Assembly: GCA_006503535.1 (NCBI GenBank)
Contig: QYRS01000002.1
Coordinates: 1,984,001 to 2,048,000, forward strand
Reading direction: 5' to 3'
DNA length: 64,000 bases
Source: Arthrinium phaeospermum
Lineage: Eukaryota; Ascomycota; Sordariomycetes; Amphisphaeriales; Apiosporaceae
Below, in pieces: positions 36,623 through 48,128 of the stretch. Positions within the stretch are counted from its first letter, which is position 1. Each line of letters starts with the position of its first letter. Below the pieces are notes generated by a model. It had not been told where the DNA came from. It was given only the letters and a program-made list of their open reading frames with translations, and made no database searches. A program made the position numbers and the translations under genes.

Positions 36623-37339
36623 TTTTTACAAGATTTGCACTGCAGACGTAGGGGATCGAGTCTGGTAACTTCTTGCTCTTCAAAAGGGCAATGCAATTCA
36701 CAGATCAGCTACATGTAATATCGAGTATCAGAGATGCAATCCCGAGAATGACCGGCATTCGGATATTATCATATTCTACTTACTGTCACAGTTGTAAACT
36801 CGTTATATTCCAACTGGTATCACGATTACAGACATACCCCATCAAATTGATTCATTCCATAGCTACCTAAACACAAGCTGTGATCGGGCTGTTTTAGTCC
36901 GAAGTGGGCCCATCAAGCAAGCTTGGGAGAAGTCACGTGGCTGAGGCTGAAAGTCTGGGGGAATCCCAACGCTCGGACCAAACCGACCAACAACCCGTTT
37001 TAGCGCGTGTCGCATTCGTGGTAGGTTAGTAATGGATTGGTGCAATTGCTGGGAACAGGACAGCCACCATACACCCACCACCCCCTGGCATCGCAGCCTG
37101 GCGCAAAGCAACAAGGGCGCTCGCACGACATCATCGCAACCATTATCCATCAAAACAACAACCGTATCTCCGTCGATCCATCGACCTACGCCTATCAATA
37201 AACTCGCCGCATCGAGCGCTATCCGATTATTATCGATTGACTACTTCCCCGCCCGCTGTGCATCAATAATTCGCGGTTCGACCTCAGCTGGGCCTCAAGC
37301 TGGCCTTGAGCTCGGTGGTACCAAGTTACACGAAACAAG
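36623..37339. other. Divergent promoter region between DUF4267 gene and ADA2
   Basis: About 720 bases. No gene or strong motif recognised. Confidence 0.55.
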
Positions 37340-39183
37340 ATGGGGGTTATTCGCAAGAAGACGGCTACAAGGGGTGGTGAAGGCGGCGTGAAATACGTTT
37401 GCGATGTCTGTTCGGCAGACATAACCTCTACAGTAAGTTGTATTCTGAGTTTTTGTTCTGTCTCGTTATCTTCCGTTCCTGGTCGCGTCGCCGTACGTCG
37501 GGTTGTTGCTGCGGCCTTCTCGGCACAATGTGGCTCCTCCGTTCGATGTGTCAGCCGGTCTCCGGCCCCTGCCACCTCAACCACCATGGCCCTCCCTCCC
37601 CCACTTAGCCCTCTGGTGCACCTATATCTCTGTCTTATTGTACCTTTGATGTACGTTCTTTACTTATTTGTTAATCACAGGTCCGAATAAGATGCGCCCA
37701 CAGCGCTTGCAATGAATATGATCTCTGCGTACAATGCTTCTCCAGCGGCTCCTCAAGCGGCTCCCACCAGCCCGCCACACACCCATACAAGGTTATCGAG
37801 CAGAACTCCATACCAATATTCGATCCAGAATGGGGCGCCGACGAGGAGCTCTTACTCTTAGAAGGATGCGAAATCTACGGGTTAGGCTCCTGGGCCGACA
37901 TTGCTGATCACATTGGTGGCTACCGAAATAAGGACGAAGTACGCGACCACTACATCAAGACCTATGTCGAGTCCCCGTGCTTTCCCCTGCCGAAGCGGTG
38001 TCGCCCCGCCGACATGGAATTGGCCCAGGAGATCTCGCGCGAGGAATTCCAAGCGCGCAAGAAGAGGCGTATCGAAGAGCGTAGGGAAGCTCAGAAGAAC
38101 GCCCCGGCTATGGCGCCCAAGACGAAGCCTACCGCCAGTGTACCTTCGTGTCACGAGATCCAAGGCTACATGCCCGGTCGCTTGGAGTTTGAGACAGAGC
38201 ATGCCAACGAAGCGGAGGAAGCCGTGCAACTCATGCAGTTTGATCCTGGCGATGGCATCAATCCCCGAACCGGAGAGCTGGAACCAGAGATGGAGCTCAA
38301 GCTCACCGTCATGGACATCTACAATGCACGGTTGACGCAGCGCGTTGATAGGAAGAAGGTGGTCTTCGAGCATAACCTACTCGACTATAGGGAGAATAGT
38401 AAGCTGGAGAAGAAGAGGACGAAAGAAGAGAAGGATCTCCTCAACAAGGCTAAGCCTTTCGCAAGGATGATGAACCATGACGACTTCGAGAGCTTCTGCC
38501 AGGGCTTGGTGGACGAGCTGAATTTGCGCCAGGCCATAGCCCAACTTCAAGAATGGCGGAACCTGAAGATCGGTGATCTTCGGAGTGGGGAGAAGTATGA
38601 GCAGGACAAGGCAACCAGGATACAGAAAGCGATTCCGATGGGCTCGATGGACCGCGAGCGTTTGGCAACGGCCCAACGATCAAAGCAGAACACACAGCCA
38701 GAGCCTCCTAGTGGTGCGGCTTTACTGATCGCGCCCGAGCTGCCTTACCGACCAGCCACGACCGGTGCCGCTCCACACAACGCTATGGACGGCACTAACC
38801 TCGAGGCGAAACCATCAACCAACGGGCATTCTGCCACCAACGGCGCCCCGAACGGCGTGGTGGCCAACGGCACCGGCCCAGCCGCGAACACGCGGCAGAA
38901 GTTCGTCTCGCAGCCCATCTCGGGCGTGCAGCCGCTCAACCTCAGCCAGGACAACGCGCCGGACCTGCACCTGCTCACGCCCGAGGAGGCGGAGCTCTGC
39001 AAGGTGTCGCGGCTGCAGCCGAAGCCGTACCTGATGATCAAGGAGCAGGTCCTCAAGGAGGCGCTCAAGGGCAACGGCACGCTCAAGAAGAAGCAGGTCA
39101 AGGAGATCTGCCGGCTGGACTCGCAGAAGGGCGGCCGGATCTTCGACTTCTTCATCAACTCGGGGTGGATTGGCAAGGCGTAG
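37340..39183 (+). CDS. ADA2: Ada2, SAGA/ADA histone acetyltransferase adaptor
   Basis: Two exons, 37340-37432 and 37681-39183, encode 531 residues. Ada2 bridges the acetyltransferase Gcn5 with Ada3 in the SAGA and ADA coactivator complexes. Domains run in the expected order. A ZZ zinc finger (about 20-65) has [17 protein letters not shown] and CVQC ligands. A SANT/Myb-like domain (about 78-125) includes [21 protein letters not shown] central region with helical Lys-rich segments follows, and a SWIRM domain (about 445-531) begins near [10 protein letters not shown] and ends [12 protein letters not shown]. An Ala/Asn-rich linker precedes SWIRM. The first intron (248 bases) splits the ZZ finger and its splice restores the zinc ligands. 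Both exons are in frame with no break. Confidence 0.94.
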
Positions 39184-39901
39184 TTTCGGATGGAAGTCGG
39201 TCCGGAGACGAGGAGGTTATTCGCGCCTCGGAAGCTGAGCTGATGGCTGGTCATCGGTGTCCCCTCCCAGCATAGGAGGAAGGCGCGGCGAGGCCCGCCT
39301 CGTACACCCATTTTATAATTATGAGCCTTGCGCATGTCTCCTGATGATGCGAGGACAACCCTACTTAGATACCTACTTAGTTAAGCATATATGAACATAA
39401 CGATTCGAAATAATGGATCATTCGAGATAATTGCTTCGCACATTGGCAGTGATGTGCCCTACTTTAAGCGGAATAGGCATGTCGACTAGGGGTTATTGGA
39501 ATAGTCACGCCGCTTATTCGGTTCAGTCTAGAACGTGGATGTGACCTACTAAATCAACTGCTAGTCGTATGTCGTGTGTACATCAATTGGAATAACCACG
39601 TCGACTGTAGGACTGAGTGGGATAGTCTTATCGTTTCCTCGATTAACATTAGTATGGAGATGTAATAAACCAATTACTAATCGTCGTCATGCAAGTCGTT
39701 CATTCAATGCACCAGGTCGTAAACTCTAGGTATGTACAGTTGTATATTTGTCAAAAGATCTGCTCTATGTACTGGTTGTGCAACGTCAGGAGTCTCATCG
39801 ACTCGAAGAAGGCATCGTTCATGACGTCCATCTCATGCTTCCACTCGCTCCATCCCGCTTTCTCTCCACGTTGATGAGCGGAGTGCATCATCTTGGCCAT
39901 C
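39184..39901. other. Intergenic with diverged tandem repeats
   Basis: About 720 bases between the convergent ADA2 and LPMO genes. A set of degenerate repeats at about 39451-39690 is listed separately. No gene recognised. Confidence 0.55.
39451..39690. repeat. Diverged tandem repeat, about 90-120 bp period
   Basis: Two copies start with GTCGACT at 39481 and 39600 and remain roughly 55-60 percent alike over 100 bases by eye. Each carries GGAATAGTC or GGGATAGTC, then GATGTGACCTACT or GATGTAATAAACC, then CTAGTCGT or CTAATCGT. A third partial copy (GATGTGCCCTACTTTAAG) lies at 39451. Confidence 0.5.
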
Positions 39902-40949
39902 TTAAACGCATTGGGAGTCTGACACGTCCTCGTTAGCTACGAAGCAACATTAGGGATAGATGCGTCATGACTTACAGTACTCGTTGGTGGCAGAGCAGGT
40001 GCTGCCGCTCGCGCAAGCAGTGCAGCCGCTGTAGCCGCTACCGCCGCACTGGCCGTACTTGGCCACGGAGCAGCCGCCGGAGCCGCCGCCGTTACCGGGG
40101 TTGTTGGTCGGGCCGGGGTTGCTGACGGTGCTCGTCCTGAGGGTCGTGGGCGCAGGCTGCTGGGGGTTGGAACCACCACCGTTGTTGCCACCGCCGCCGC
40201 CGCCGCTGCAGGTGAAGACGGAGGGGCCGGGCACGGTGTAGCTGGTGAGCCCGTTGTAGATGTTGGCCGTGTAGCCCGGGTCGGTGTCCTTGAAGGCGCC
40301 GGGGATGCTGACGGTGGCGGGCGAGGCGCTGCCGCCGCCCGTGACCTTGATCTGGGCGCAGCTGGTGTAGAACTGGGGGATGCCCGCGGGCCAGGGGTTG
40401 TGGATGCCCAGCTGCGAGATGCGCAGCAGGTACTCGCCGTCGGGCACGCAGCTCGGGATGTTGAAGCTGTAGGAGCCGTCGAGCTTCCACGAGGCCTGCC
40501 CGCCGCTGAAGGTGGCGCCCCAGTCGTGGATCTTGAACCAGCCGCCGCTGCCGTCGTAGCTGGCCGCCGAGCCGGGGGCCTTGGACATGTAGCTGGGCAC
40601 ACAGGCGTGTCAGTCTTCTCTTCTTCTTCTTCTTCATTGTCGTCATCGAGGCTCCAGCTACTTACATGGAAGTGGGACCTTGGTGGTAGACGGGCGTGTC
40701 GAGGGTGAAGGTGAAGGAGTCGCCCGCCTTGACGGCGACGGTGTCGGTGCCGGAGCCCGAGGCGCCCACGTTGCAGCGCAGGTCGTTGGAGGCCAGGTCG
40801 GTCACGGGCGAGTTGCCGTTGCTGTTCTTGCGGATGTACTGGTAGACGGACCCCTTGGTGCTGCCGATGTTGAGCTGCTGGAAGATGTAGTGGCCCGACA
40901 CCTCGGTGGCGGCCAGCGAGAGCGCCGCGGCGGTCAGGACTCCCTTCAT
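39902..40949 (-). CDS. AA9 lytic polysaccharide monooxygenase with C-terminal CBM1
   Basis: Three exons, 40949-40666, 40592-39976 and 39918-39902, encode 305 residues. AA9 enzymes are secreted copper monooxygenases that cleave cellulose chains oxidatively. The 19-residue signal peptide ends so that His20 is the mature N-terminus. His20 with His89 (VYHQGPTS) makes the copper-binding histidine brace, and Tyr171 in QFYTSC is the axial tyrosine. Cys59 and Cys174 fit the conserved disulphide. A Gly/Ser/Pro-rich linker (about 195-265) leads to a CBM1 cellulose-binding module (269-305) with [12 protein letters not shown] and [15 protein letters not shown]. The terminal 17-base exon is inferred: without it the frame stops after NEYCKS, while the splice restores the canonical CBM1 ending. 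All residues needed for activity are present. Confidence 0.93.
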
Positions 40950-43331
40950 CTTGTCTTGATTGATGAATCAAGAATAACAAGGAATGATGTCTGTGGTCTG
41001 AGAGAGAGACGGACGATGGACGACTGACTGACTGCAGGCAAGGGGATGCTGAGGAGCAAACAGTAGAGGCGGACAACCAGAAAGGAATCGAATCTACAAA
41101 ACACGGGACAGGAAGGGACGTTATATATCGAACAGTATGCCGAGAGTCACTCTATATCCCGCAGATAACTAATCCACCCAGATCGGGAAAATGGCCTGTG
41201 ATCCACATCACGTACGCGCTCTTCATCTATGTACCTACCCACGCATCCCGGCATGGAATGCAGTAGGCTTCCCTTCTCGTTACCAAAGTTGGGTAGCGTT
41301 CGGCTCATGGCCCGAAACCTTTCTGATCCAAGGAAACAAAGCCCACGAACGGTCACTCACACCAAGGCCCTACTCCCTCCCGCGTGGCTTTTGCGGAAGG
41401 GCTCGCCCAATCCGGCCCTGCCTGGGCTTCCCGAATAGGAAATGCGGACTCTGGGCCGCCGCCGTTTGTGGGCCCGATCACCCCAGCCCAGGTTGGTCAG
41501 CGGCTCAGTCGTCCACCAATCCCGGATGCTCGTTTGATATTAAAAAGCACGCCGATTTGGGCCGTTTCGATGGGGTCTCTTGTTTGTCATTCGTCCGTCG
41601 CCCACTTGAGCAGTTGTGTTTGATAGAGCGCTTCCCCCGTCGGCGCTGGGCAGATGTCTTGGCAATATTACAGAAGTGGCACGTAGGCATCCGGAATGCA
41701 ACCTACTCGTGCGGGAGCCATTGCGGTGGCGCACCCGCTTGATGCTAGAGATGGATGTTGAATATACATGGTGGTGTCTCTGGCTGCCAAGTAGCAGGCT
41801 ATGTATAGGGCCGATACCATGGCACTAATATCACTATAGGAAATTGTGTCGCAGGAAAGGGGCGGCTTGACGACACTGGCTAACAAAACGGAGTTAAGCT
41901 GCCGGGTACTCTCATCATCTGACAATATATTTCTATTTTCACTCCATGTTGACTGGACAAGAGGCAGAGCTTTCTGGTTCAAACCTCATAATCGAGTGTG
42001 GGTCCTATAATTATGGCTTCATGATGACCATGAGTTGCTACCCTTTCATGACTCTGGCTCTTGATGAAAAAAGCTCATCCTATATCAGGCTACTGTGTAC
42101 AACTGCACAAAACAGAGCCTCTGATATGCAAATGAGCGACCAGGAACGAATATTTGTCTGCGGCTAGGAGGGACAGGAGAATAGTCCCGGGTGTCCGGGG
42201 TGCAGATCTACATTTTCTTACTGCATCCAACCCAGGATTTGCTTGTCAGATCAGGTAGGGTAGCCAAATGGGCAAATAAGGACTCAGTTCATACACATTC
42301 CTCGTCTAGGAATTCGTGCCTGCTGATCACTGGACGGCTTCACGGACCCGATGTCGCGCATGCTATCTCTACGGTATCATCTGGGCGCCCCCTAGTTCGG
42401 CTTGTCACGGTTGGACCCGGGGAGACGTTGATGTTTGCGTATAGAGTGCATCCTATCACGACCTAGCTCAGATTCTCAGCATTTCTATGTCTCTAGTACA
42501 TAGTCCTTATTCAAGTATAGCTGCACATGGATCAGATGTTGGCCTGTATCCAGCAACATAGCTGAACGATTATGCAACACCTGCACTATCTGTACGCGCG
42601 AACCTAGCTTCTCAGATATTTGTATCATTAACCCTTGATTCTTCGAGACAGCGCCAGATCCGGCGGCGGATACGTAAGCCTACCTCGCCGTATTACAATA
42701 GACGTCGCGGCAACCTCTGCCCCCATAGTAATTATAAGGCTCCGATAGAATGTACTGAGTATCAGGGTCTGACATGCTGGGGGTGAAGGTCCGGGAAATT
42801 CATGAATGGGTGGTCGCGGTAAGTGTCGACTTCGAGTCCAGAGCTGTCTGGAGTATAATGGCCGGTTGTCAAAACGATCACCCGGATTAGCCAATCGTTG
42901 GCTTTGACGCTACTGTATGTGTTGTTCTGTCAGGGCTACTGCTAAGACTGCACGCTCGTTCCTGCCTACCGGAGACTAGGTTCCAAGAATGGCCCGCCGC
43001 AAATGCAACAGTAGAGTTGATTGCGCGGCATAGCTGCGATTTGTATAGTGGGAAGTTCGGAGAAAGACCCAAAGAATCGACACGAGCGATCTGAGGGAAC
43101 GAGACCGACTATCAAGCATTGAGAAGTTGTGGAGCGATCAATCAATATGCGAGGGATACGAATAGGTTGGGCTCAGATAGCCCTACACATTGACAGGGAA
43201 GGAGGTGCCGCATCCATTCAGTGCATTTTGTGTTCATAGTTTGCCATGGGAAAAGGGTAAATAACCGGCTGGGGCGGCGGCACGTACGGGGTGGCAGTGT
43301 GGCCACGGCCGATCCACCAGTGCGGCTTCCC

Positions 43332-43367
43332 GGGAGGAGCGGGGAGGGGGAGGGGGACCCCGGGGGG
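43332..43367 (+). promoter_or_regulatory. Potential G-quadruplex tract
   Basis: Five runs of three or more G (at 43332, 43341, 43346, 43352 and 43362), separated by loops of one to six bases, satisfy the usual G-quadruplex pattern on the plus strand. Function is unknown. Confidence 0.6.
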
Positions 43368-43430
43368 CAATCATGGTGCGGGGACGGTTCGGATGACCAT
43401 GGTTCTTGATTCTACCGATCGATTTATGTA

Positions 43431-43440
43431 TATATAAATA
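43431..43440 (+). promoter_or_regulatory. TATA-like box in gene-poor stretch
   Basis: TATATAAATA lies about 65 bases after the G-rich tract. A GTAAGT donor-like site follows at about 43471 and a CAG acceptor-like site at about 43524. The only frame beyond is a 56-codon Cys-containing one (ATG near 43546). Whether a transcript exists is unknown. Confidence 0.25.
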
Positions 43441-45636
43441 GATGTTCACAAGCATAATTCTGTCATTGAGAGTAAGTTGAAGGCAGACACCCCTGACGTT
43501 TTGTTCCAAAAATGGGGCTTGACAGAGTCAGCTGATGGCCACCATATGAATCGGCGAACCAACCGGCGAATCAAGCGCGTGCAAAGACAGGCAACCACTG
43601 TTATACACGCTCTCTGTGCCTGCTGCACAAGCAACTACTGTCCGGGACCTTCGGATATTCATACGGATTGCACCGCAGAGGGATTCAGGCTAGGTCTTAT
43701 TGTAGCTTGGCGCTGATTCCACTCATACCCCCGATACGAAAGGTCATCTTGGAGCGAAACCGACCTTGGGTTAGAGCGCCCCCAAAAACCGGAATCGAGA
43801 CGTCGAGAATACTGTTGCGAGTTGGTTAGTGAATTTCTTCTCATGACTATGACTTACCCCCAAACTCAATGAGGTTACCTGAACCCTAATGTTCCAATTG
43901 AATTTAACTATGTACGGTAGACAAGCAGCCAGGTATCGCTAGTGTGTACGACTTCTCAGGGTCTCGGTGCATGTAACCGCGTTGTCTGTTAACCTTAGAT
44001 TTCCACGTGATACTATTCGGGAACCTCGTGGTGGAATTGGCCAGGTTCCAAAGGCGACAGACATCGTCTGGGACTTCATTGATCGTCCTTACTGACGGCA
44101 AACACGGAAGTCGGCATTCGAGATCTTCGAGTGTTTGCTGGTTGTTGGTGGCACAGCACACAGCGCTGACGCCAATCCTCCAGAGAATGGCGCTTATCCC
44201 AGGGATCCCCCACAGCGGGAGCAGGGGCAGAAGCTCGGCATTGGGACCGCCACTGTACAGGTGAGGCTAGGACAGAGCTACGTAGTGGGTTCGTTGGAAG
44301 AAAAGGTCTGACTTTTGGAAATGTGTTGAAGGAAGGAATGGGGATATCGATGGGGCACTGGGAGCTTCATGGGGGAAACGAGAATACTCCAGTACCTACC
44401 ATGTGGCCAGGGTGGCCTGCTGAGCTGAGGTTTGCAATTGTTTCTCAGTATGCGATAGTTCACGGAGGCGTTTTTCTTCCTCTTCAGATGCCAAGCTGTC
44501 GCAAACGCGTGTTAGAAGCCAGCAAGAATATTGGATCCCTTCGCCGCAGGCAAGCAGACCAGAAGACACCTATATGTGTAGTAAGTCGATGTCGGATCTC
44601 CTGTGCGTGATGCATGAAAGGACAATACATATGATGATAACGCTCTATTCGTGGCGTTGATGCTATCGTGTTTGGTGAGGCTTGCCAATAAATTGGATGG
44701 TTATTTTTGGGTACCTGCCAGCCAGCCAGAGGTGTGTAGTGAGCAGTGAGCCTGGGCAGAGCTTATGGCCCACTGTCAAGCTTTGGGTCGCAGCTGACCG
44801 ACTTAGGTACTATTGAGCCAAGCAGTCCAGTCTGCCTACTACGTGTAGGTAGGCACTGGACGAGGTATGTACATGCAACAAACAAGATTCACTACCAGCC
44901 ATCAGGCATCACGATACAGATGGCAACAGCTAATACCTACAATTGAGAGGGAGTCTCTGTGCATCGTCTCTTCTTCCCCGGTCTTCTGGCAGGGCCAAGA
45001 TGGCTGTTTTGTCCGTTTGTTTCGCGTCGAGGAAACCGAGTCACGAGTGTTGCTGACCCAAGACAATCGAATTACAGAGCGAGTACTCCGTAGGAGGGAG
45101 GTACATGCCTCTGACGAGTCGTCCAGGGCCCATGCTAAATTAGATTATTTCCCTCCCTGGCTCCAACCCCTCCGACTTATACATATACACACACATAGCC
45201 AGCACTCCGTTTTGCCCATTCCCTATGTTTGCTTCGCCTTTTTGTTTCGCGGCCTTTTAATGATTGACGAAGTGTACCATATCCCCAGCAGCTAAAGGCC
45301 AATCCCAAGAAGCGGCGTCGGCCAGATTGCATCGATCGCCCCATTGCGCAGACCCGGCGCCCATGCAACCTCCCTGTCTCCCTGGGAATTGACAGAGCCT
45401 CGTTTCATAAGAGAGATCCACCATTGGCGCCCTGCCGCTTTTCCGCGTCGCCAGGGCTCGTCATTGTCCCACGCACCATCCACGCCGCCAAGTCCAGTCT
45501 CGCGGAAGACCAAACAGGCCAGGGAGGGTGAGGCTCAGTTTCTCTACACGAACAAACTCCCTCTACACACACAAACCCTCTCTTTCTAGCTGGTCGGATC
45601 GGGGGCGGACGGCTTCTCGATTTTCGCCTCTACACA

Positions 45637-47034
45637 ATGACTGTTGCTACCATTGCTAACCGGCTGCGACCCCAACAGCTCGCGGCCTTGATGTCTCGAC
45701 GCAACCTTTTACTTCCCGCCTGTGCCATACTGCTCCTCATCGCCGTCTGGAGCTGGCGCCTCCAGCCGACGTCTTTCGAATGGAACGGAACCGGCGGTAA
45801 GGGCCACGGCCCGATCGCAGGTGCCCTACAGCCACCCGCTCCGAATAAGGTCGACTTATCCGATCCCGAGGCCCCTTTCGTCGGTTGGCCATTGCAGCGC
45901 GTGTGCGACGAGGCGACGTATGTCGAGGGTTTGGTCTACATATGCGACAACAACTCCGGTGGCATCGGCAACATTCGCAACTACATTCAGACATGTCTCA
46001 GATACAGCATCGAAGCCGGCGCTACCTCGTTGGTCATGCCCAAGATTCGCCAGCGCTCGGCGGACGACTTGGAAAACCTCTTTACCGACTACCTTCCTCT
46101 CTCCTACATGTTCGACGAAGAGCATTTCAAGAAGTCATGGACGACCTATTGCCCACAGATCAAGCTTTACGGTAACGTGACAGACATTCCAAACTACCCC
46201 AGGGGTCTCGATGGCCAACCCATCATCCAAGAGATTGTGCCCAAGGAATACGGAAATCGTGGAGGCTGTGATTGGAAGGACCAGAACCGGCATACGGATC
46301 GCTTCGGTCAATCCTTCCGGGGATGGATCAAGAACTCGACAAATGGAACACCCCCTTCGGTGGATACACCCCGTCTCATTCGCTTCAAATGGGGAGTGCT
46401 GTGGGACTGGCCAGTCTACAAGGATGGCCCCGAGTTTGCGGCCACCTTCGGCCATCTCCTCAAGTTCAACAAACAACTGCTACGCCTGGGCAAGGCGGTG
46501 CTGAAGAATATGCATGGCTTCGCAAAAAGCCAAGGCGCTGCTTCGGGCGAGTTCCTGGGTGCCCATCTACGAACCGAGTCAGACGCGATGAGCTTTTGGC
46601 CCATATATGACGTACAAGCTCCGGCTTACCTCCACAAGGCCATCGAACGCGGTTTCAAAGCAGCCTACCTGGCGACGGGCAACAATACGGAAGCGCAGAA
46701 GTTTGCAACTGATGCCGCTGAGAGAGCGAACCTGCGCGTTGTTACAAAGCGCGAGCTGTTATCCGAAAAAGATCTCAAAGAGCTTGACTCGCTCACGTGG
46801 GACCAGCAAGGCCTGGTTGATTTCATTGCTCTGCTGGGAAGCACGTACTTTGTTGGGCCCATGCCCAGCAGCTTCTCGGTCTACATGGTTCTCAAGAGGC
46901 ATCTCAAGACGGGCGGAATTTACTACCGGCCCTACAGGCCAGGCACAGATGGGGATGGGTACAGCTACATGGTGGGCCATTTTGAGCAGTACTGGGAGGA
47001 CTGGCTGTTCATGTTCGATGGCATGTGGCCGTAA
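45637..47034 (+). CDS. O-fucosyltransferase-like type II membrane protein
   Basis: A single exon of 465 residues. Residues about 23-40 form a signal anchor after a short cytosolic tail, giving a type II Golgi-like topology. The segment NNSGGIGNIRNYIQ (about 105-118) resembles the nucleotide-sugar binding start of GDP-fucose O-fucosyltransferase-like enzymes. GAHLRTESDA (about 307-316) matches the conserved H-x-R loop of that family in fungi. Later TYFVGPMPSSFSVYM fits the conserved final motif. The donor and acceptor are unknown, and fungi often carry such proteins without a demonstrated activity. The ATG at 45637 directly precedes the anchor. I am moderately sure of the family and not of the reaction. 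Confidence 0.72.
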   Translation: MTVATIANRLRPQQLAALMSRRNLLLPACAILLLIAVWSWRLQPTSFEWNGTGGKGHGPIAGALQPPAPNKVDLSDPEAPFVGWPLQRVCDEATYVEGLVYICDNNSGGIGNIRNYIQTCLRYSIEAGATSLVMPKIRQRSADDLENLFTDYLPLSYMFDEEHFKKSWTTYCPQIKLYGNVTDIPNYPRGLDGQPIIQEIVPKEYGNRGGCDWKDQNRHTDRFGQSFRGWIKNSTNGTPPSVDTPRLIRFKWGVLWDWPVYKDGPEFAATFGHLLKFNKQLLRLGKAVLKNMHGFAKSQGAASGEFLGAHLRTESDAMSFWPIYDVQAPAYLHKAIERGFKAAYLATGNNTEAQKFATDAAERANLRVVTKRELLSEKDLKELDSLTWDQQGLVDFIALLGSTYFVGPMPSSFSVYMVLKRHLKTGGIYYRPYRPGTDGDGYSYMVGHFEQYWEDWLFMFDGMWP

Positions 47035-47511
47035 ACGACGTAGCATGAATACGGCTGTGTTGTGTATGGATTTTCTAACACTGTACTACAAGCATTCAAT
47101 ACCCGGCGTTTTGGGGGAAATAGGTTATATAAAGACAATCCATGTTTGTTTGAAGTAAGCCTTCTGTTTGTTATCTACATTGACTTTTCGTTCTTCTAGC
47201 TGCCTGTTGCCTGTTGTGAAACAAATTCGAGCCAACCTGGGGCCGGCTCCTCTGCTGAAGATGGACGCTTATGCAACCTGGTGATTTTATGCAAGTAACA
47301 GATCCATCGCGGGGTTGGCATCATTTACGTAAATGCCAACTTTCTGACATCCAAATCCAGGGTTTGTCCGTTTGTGTTCGCGTTCTCCCAAGCCCGCTTT
47401 CTTTACATAAGTACTTACCTCCTAGCTCCTAGCTCCATCTGCGGTAGTCTCTCCGGCAAGCACATTCTTCATCTTCGATCCCGCCTCATCTCGTCTACCG
47501 TCCCAGGCAGT
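47035..47511. other. Intergenic
   Basis: About 480 bases with the 3' flank of the O-fucosyltransferase-like gene and the promoter of the rhodanese-phosphatase gene. Nothing else seen. Confidence 0.6.
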
Positions 47512-48128
47512 ATGTCGTTGGTAACCCTCGGAAGCTTGCAGCGGATGCAGGCCACGGAGCTGGCAGAGAAGATGCTGGCAGCTCAGGCAGCGGGCTTGAA
47601 CAGCGAAACGTCCAACTTTGCGGTTGTGGACGTGCGAGACGATGGTATGGATTTCTGAACAAGCTGCGCCTGTTTGCCTCCCTCTCCCTCTCTTTTGGAT
47701 TTACTACCCACCAAAGCTCCTTCGCAGTCTGCACTCTTCCTTGGTGATCTAATTTGCCTGTAACTAACGCGAAACACTCTCCCAACGCAGACTACATAGG
47801 CGGCCACATCCAGGGCTCCCTCAACTTCCCCTCGCGATCCCTCGATGCCATGATGCCGACGCTGCTGCGCAAGCTCGAGGGCAAGGAGACGGTCGTGTTC
47901 CACTGCGCCCTGTCGCAGCAGCGCGGGCCCTCGGTGGCGCTGCGGTACCTGCGCGAGAGGGAGGCCGCGGGCGGTGCCGCCAACCAGGACAAGGCCTCGG
48001 ACGGCGGCGAGAAACAGCAGCAGACCGTGTACATTCTGGACCGTGGGTTTGTGGGCTGGCAGGAGAAGTACGGTCCCGACGAGCGGCTGACGGAGGCGTA
48101 TCGCAAGGAGATTTGGGAGGATTACTGA
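47512..48128 (+). CDS. Rhodanese-fold phosphatase, Ych1/Ibp1-Cdc25 type
   Basis: Two exons, 47512-47644 and 47791-48128, encode 156 residues. The single rhodanese domain has the strand VVDVRDDDYIGGHIQGS (spanning the splice) and the active-site loop FHCALSQQRGP. This HCxxSxxRxP signature is shared by fission-yeast Ibp1, budding-yeast Ych1 and related Cdc25-like or arsenate-reductase-like proteins. The cysteine would be the phosphate-attacking nucleophile. A low-complexity insert (about 105-125) separates the loop from the final GFVGWQEKYG strand-helix. The phase-1 intron is 146 bases. Length is typical for the family. Physiological substrate is not known. Confidence 0.88.

Larger units (their letters stand above)
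40950..45636. other. Gene-poor stretch of 4.7 kb
   Basis: No frame here combines an ATG, reasonable length and a recognisable domain. A G-rich tract and a TATA-like box at 43332-43440 are listed separately. The last 650 bases are probably the promoter and leader of the O-fucosyltransferase-like gene. Some of the stretch may be decayed repeats, but I could not identify any. Confidence 0.55.

Noticed and set aside
39937..41076. Alternate-frame 379-codon protein over the LPMO
   Set aside because: Same strand but a different frame, Pro/Ala/Ser/Arg-rich, no start ATG context; the AA9 reading explains the DNA.
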